Positions 6,635 through 10,321 of a DNA stretch of 10,321 bases are shown piece by piece. The notes under the pieces were generated by a model. That model made no database searches. It was not told the origin of the DNA and saw only the letters and a list, made by a program, of their open reading frames with translations. The DNA lies in assembly GCA_002179805.1 (NCBI GenBank), contig NAVB01002765.1, positions 1 to 10,321 of the forward strand, given 5' to 3'. This stretch comes from Acanthamoeba lenticulata. Its lineage: Eukaryota; Discosea; Longamoebia; Acanthamoebidae. A program made the translations under genes and the position numbers. Position 1 is the first letter of the stretch; every line of letters begins with the position of its first letter.

Positions 6635-9060
6635 ATGGACGACCTATTGAGACGACAGAGAAATCCTAACTCCCTCTCTGCTACCTCTTCTTCGCCCAGT
6701 CACTATCACCTCTTGCCTGGGGAAAACACCGGCCGGGAGGCCGCGGAGGAGGTAGGCAACATTGAGGTGGATGAAGACGACGTGCGCAGGCAACTAGCTG
6801 CCTACCTCCTTCAACGCGAAACTGGCCTCAAACCCGCCTTCGCCTCCTTTGCTAAGTCATGGGAGAAGAAGCAGAAGAGGAATGAGGAGGAGGAGGAGGA
6901 GGAGAAAACATCTACATCTATGGCGGCCAAGGTGGCAATGGTCATCATCCCCTTCAAGGCCCTAGCGCGACTTGCACGGAGCGTCGCCCACCGAATCTAT
7001 CGCGGACTCAGTCGACCGTCTCGCGAGGACCCAACGGCGCTGGCGGCCAGGGGAAAGAAGGGGGAGGTCCGCGACAAAAAAAACAGCGACGACGATCCCG
7101 CCAAGAAGAGCGGGCCTGGAAAGATAGTGGAGGAAGGTACCGCGCGGCCTTGCGGAGAGGAAGGAGAGGAGGAAGGTTGGAGTGAGGACGCTGTAGAATG
7201 GTGCGGGGTCCGGTACGCAAAAGGCGACCTGCCCCCATTCGACACCACTGGCCTTCGAGGAGGTGCCTCCTCCCTTTTTTCTGATGATTAATAATTAGGT
7301 CTGAATTAACGAACAAACCTCTCTCTTTTCTTGGGGCGCAGACAATAAGATGGTGTTCAACCCCAACCACGCACTGTGGTTGGCCACTGCTGCGGCGCTC
7401 GCGTACCGCTCGCCCCGCCAGATCAGACATGTGGTCACCCGCATATGGCGTAACCCTCCCTAAGCGTCTCAACTTCCCCCCCCCCCTCTTCGGCAAGCAC
7501 TGATGCGTGCACGTGGTGGGCAGTGTGGGAAGACATGGAGTTCTTCCACGACGCCACGACCGACACCCAAGGCTTTGGGATGTACGGCAAGGAGTGCATC
7601 GTGATCTGTTTCCGAGGCACTGAATCGTTCACGGACTGGTCTATTAACGCCAAGGTCGTCAAGGTATGGAAGATCTCTGCACACAGCCTCGGTGGTTGCG
7701 GGAGTGGTCTACTAACTCTTCAAGCATAGAGTGCGCCCTTCCCTGATTTGCCAAACGTGAAAGTGCATCGGGGCTTCAACGTGGCCTTCTTGTCGGTCTG
7801 GCCTCAGGTTGTGGCCTTTATCAACAAGGCCCGCTCAGCCAATCCCGCCCTCCCCCTGTGCGTAGTTGCCCGCCAGGACACAATAGCTATTGTGTCTACT
7901 GAACGCTCCAGTGACACTTTTGGTGGAGTCTGAGTCGCACCGTCTAACCAATCTCTCTCCAGATTCATCACAGGGCATTCGTTGGGCGGTGCGCTGGCCA
8001 ACCTGTGCCTGGCTTACTTGATCTTCCCCTCTCCCTACCCTTTGCCGTACACACCCCTTTTTGCCCAAAGAGTTGGGGGGGAACGAAAGGGGAGGTTAGT
8101 TAACAACTGAGGCCGTATGTACTAGGCTACCATTGGGCGCTCACCAGGGAAAACAGATGGAGAGGACCTCAGCAGAGGACGACAGTGGAAGTAGTAGCAA
8201 TACTAGCAAGGAGTGGGTGCCGCTTGTGAATGGTATCTGTCTCTCTCTCTCTCTCTGTTGTTTTGGTCTAATGAATGTATGAAACGCAGGGGTGTACACA
8301 TTCGGGCAGCCCAAGGTGGGCAACCGTCAGTTTGGGTCTGAACTACGCGCACGAACGGCCACCAGGGTGGTGTTCTTCCGGCTGACCAACGACAACGACT
8401 TCGTCCCGTTCCTTCCACGACGTCCTGTCTTCGTCCACTGTGGCACACGCCTCTTCCTCAGCCATGGACACATCATTCAAGGAGGGGAGTACTCACAATT
8501 CGTGCGCCATCTCTTCCGCAAGACCAGCGCCAAGTATATGATGAAGCGAAAGCAACAGGGAATGCACGACCATATTGTCCGGTACGAAAAATCCAGCCAA
8601 AATCCTGCTGCTTCCACCCCCAGCCTGGTGTGTGATATTGTAGTCTTCTGGTCCATGGTTTTTTTTTTTTTTTTTTACTCTTTTTCCCCTTGTCAGGTCC
8701 TATCTCACCTTCTTGAGGGAGCACTATCGACTCAACGAGGTCATCCTCCTGTCATCATCGAAGGACGCGCCCCTACTGCACTTCCACAACTTAGAGCGGG
8801 CTAAGCAATTGCGTGATGAGCTGAAAAATCTAAGGGACTTTGACGAAGTGATGAAGAGGCTGAAGCAGATGACCCTCTGTGAGCTCATTGAACTCCGGTC
8901 GGTTACCCTGACAGTCAAACAACGCAAGAGGGAAAACCGACTGCTCGGGAGCAAGTGGATCAGAAACAATCTGTGGGAGTTGCTACAATACAGCGAGCGG
9001 CAGCAGATCCAGAAGATCAACAGGATGCTCAACTCCACCTCTGCTTCCTCCACCAGCTAG
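6635..9060 (+). CDS. Class 3 lipase (alpha/beta hydrolase), triacylglycerol lipase-like
   Basis: Exons: 6635-7262, 7342-7449, 7524-7663, 7730-7857, 7963-8071, 8148-8232, 8290-8581, 8697-9060; 1854 bases, 617 residues. The exon 5/6 join is uncertain: 7963-8046 with 8126-8232 also keeps frame. Residues 1-209 form a charged extension with a Glu run and a hydrophobic/basic segment (AMVIIPFKALARLARSVAHR) that might contact a membrane. The lipase core shows CFRGTESFTDW (about 274-284, oxyanion region), GHSLGG with nucleophile Ser 341 (codon 7979-7981), YTFGQPKVGN (402), NDNDFVPFLP with probable catalytic Asp 436 (codon 8397-8399), and DHIVRSYL with probable catalytic His 494 (codon 8571-8573), which spans the last intron. 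The triad is complete, so the enzyme is likely active on glycerolipid esters; the exact substrate cannot be told. About 120 charged, helical residues follow the His. No secretory signal peptide is evident. Confidence 0.9.
7877..7896. repeat. Perfect 20-bp palindrome inside a lipase intron
   Basis: GACACAATAGCTATTGTGTC equals its own reverse complement. It lies in intron 4 (7858-7962), 20 bases after the donor. A second short inverted repeat (CTCCA at about 7908, TGGAG at about 7924) follows. Confidence 0.9.
8238..8258 (+). repeat. CT repeat in lipase intron 6
   Basis: CT run inside the 57-base intron 8233-8289, the shortest well-supported intron in the window. Confidence 0.75.
8659..8676 (+). 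repeat. Run of 18 T in the last lipase intron
   Basis: Polypyrimidine tract of intron 8582-8696, upstream of the acceptor TTGTCAG. Its length is likely to vary between reads. Confidence 0.85.
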
Positions 9061-9198
9061 GTCAAGGATGTTTGTTGTTGTTGTTGTTTTGGTCCTTGAT
9101 GATAGCAACACGTTTGGCAGCTTCACTCAAATTGCTGCCCTCTCAAATTTCTGTTCCCCAAGCTTGCTGGTCGTTGTTCAAGCCCCAAAGGGGGTCCC
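9061..9198 (+). other. 3' flank shared by convergent genes
   Basis: This gap lies between the lipase stop and the stop of the minus-strand candidate at 9199. It has a TTG/TTGT repeat at about 9069-9090 that is likely part of the lipase 3' UTR. No clear poly(A) signal is seen. Confidence 0.4.
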
Positions 9199-9566
9199 CT
9201 ATCTGACCCCAATTAAATTCAACGCCTTTGATGAGTGCATGGATGAGATGTCCAGCTCGACACGCTTATCGTCGCCCACGCCCATGTGCTCCAGGACGCC
9301 ATTGGCCAGCCGCAGCGTGAGTGTGTTGCCGGCACCACTGTGGTGTGGTCCTTTGCCCTCACCAATGCCAATGCTAACGACCGTCGGGCTGAAGCTGGTT
9401 ACACATTCAGGCTCATCCTCCGTGTAACCAATGACGTGCATGCTGGCCAAGTGGTCATTACTATAGGTCCCCTCACCAGCGGCCTCCAGTTAGTTCCCAG
9501 CTCAGCCAGGAGCTCACACGGTGTGCTCACCATGAGGTCCAACCCAAGCACGGCCCAGTAGATCAT
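9199..9566 (-). CDS. Small spliced gene candidate next to the subtelomere, function unrecognised
   Basis: Minus-strand exon 9566-9531 (MIYWAVLGLDLM) joins exon 9483-9199 through a 47-base intron that begins GTGAGC and ends TAACTGGAG, giving 106 residues. The second exon starts AAGEGTYSNDHLASMHVIGY and ends KALNLIGVR before TAG, with strongly GC-biased third positions. The first exon's frame stays open upstream to about 9704, where it turns AT-rich, so the start may be earlier and a hydrophobic segment (SALVLLTMIYWAVLGLDLM) may be included. The intron is shorter than those of the clear genes. The opposite strand (9286-9561) also has a GC3-rich open frame, so strand choice is not certain. No family recognised. 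Confidence 0.35.
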
Positions 9567-9639
9567 GGTCAACAACACCAACGCACTGCCGCTGGGCCCG
9601 GCCCTTGTGGTGGCCCTCAATGAGCCGTACGGACAAACA

Positions 9640-10270
9640 AAAATAACGGGCATAAATACAAATTTTTTAGCAGGCAACATGAAGATGATGCTCATACGGT
9701 GCACAAACTTGATGAAATCAACTGCTGTTTTATTTGTGGCGACTGTTTTCGATCCCTACAGCAATCCATAGCAAACAAGTTTGTTGTTCTTCCCCTTAGT
9801 GGAAGCATCTCTGGAGGGCATCAAAAGGTGCCTTCAGCCTCCCAATCCCTCCTTCATACAAAAAAATTTGCATGTAGTTGCCAAGCATACAAAAAGGACA
9901 TAACCAGACAGCAAATACAAAGTAATGCCATGTCCATTTTTTTATTTATCATATATCATCAGAAAAAATGCGATTTATCAAGTCGAATGCACTTACTTTC
10001 ATGAATTGTCAATTTTTTGTTGGCCTACAAAAAAGCACATGCAATATGAATGGCATTTGAACAAAAAAAATCAAATTTGTAAATTTATTTTATTCCAAAA
10101 AATATATATAAATATTTTGTTTTTATTTATTGATCTTTGGACAATTTGAAAATTGTATACCAGGCCAGCTAAAAAACATGGCAAACTGTTTATATCTTTC
10201 AACAATTGATGTCTTTATTATATCATATTTTATTTTAATATGTGTTTTTTTGTTTTTTCATCAACTGAAA
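9640..10270. other. AT-rich subtelomeric sequence without a supported gene
   Basis: Base composition changes sharply here: A/T runs dominate, and short open frames rich in Lys, Ile, Asn and Phe look non-coding. I see no ordered subtelomeric repeat array, tRNA or transposon remnant between the last candidate gene and the telomere. Confidence 0.65.
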
Positions 10271-10321
10271 TAGGGTTAGGGTTAGGGTTAGGGTTAGGGT
10301 TAGGGTTAGGGTTAGGGTTAG
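10271..10321 (+). repeat. Telomeric TTAGGG repeats, chromosome end
   Basis: Fifty-one bases of uninterrupted TTAGGG, about 8.5 copies, run to the edge of the window. The G-rich strand reads 5' to 3' outwards, so this is a right-hand telomere rather than an internal tract. The array probably continues beyond the assembled sequence. TTAGGG is used by many animals, fungi and protists and does not fix the lineage. Confidence 0.97.

Noticed and set aside
7008..7496. Long minus-strand open frame across lipase exons 1-2
   Set aside because: It runs antisense through a clear coding exon and an intron, and its composition mirrors the plus-strand frame.
9925..10149. Plus-strand open frame in the AT-rich subtelomere
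   Set aside because: Its residue content only reflects A/T-rich sequence, and it has no GC3 bias or motif.

Overview
This window is the right end of a nuclear chromosome from an intron-rich but compact eukaryote. It finishes in about 8.5 copies of TTAGGG with the G-rich strand running towards the end, as expected at a chromosome terminus. Genes are closely packed and split by many GT-AG introns of roughly 57-170 bp. On the coding strand the introns are rich in C runs, CT, TCTTC and TG repeats, while exons are GC-rich with GC-biased third codon positions. A microalga-type protist, for example a stramenopile such as a eustigmatophyte, would fit. That is an impression of style only; no gene here fixes the taxon.

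Layout. (1) 3-2879 (+): 3' part of a 13-exon gene whose spliced product (522 codons visible) is a close match in motif order to the ATPase and C-terminal regions of bacterial type I restriction subunit R (HsdR). (2) 3035-6114 (+): a 10-exon armadillo-like repeat gene with a long Ser/Pro insertion, one exon per repeat, and a basic, Ser/Arg-rich tail. The boundary between these two genes (2880-3034) is unclear, and a fused reading is also possible. (3) 6161-6516 (-): a small, weakly supported gene convergent with gene 2 and divergent from gene 4. (4) 6635-9060 (+): an 8-exon class 3 lipase with oxyanion motif, GHSLGG nucleophile elbow, Asp and His. (5) 9199-9566 (-): a second small, weakly supported gene, convergent with the lipase. 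(6) about 9640-10270: AT-rich subtelomeric DNA with no supported gene. (7) 10271-10321: telomeric repeats.

Nothing indicates that the genes form one pathway. The point of most interest is the heavily intron-split HsdR-like gene. It looks like a bacterial gene that has long been resident in a eukaryotic genome, sits about 7.4 kb from a telomere, and is followed immediately (or in fusion) by an armadillo-like protein. All exon models come from reading frames and splice-site phase; no transcript evidence was available.
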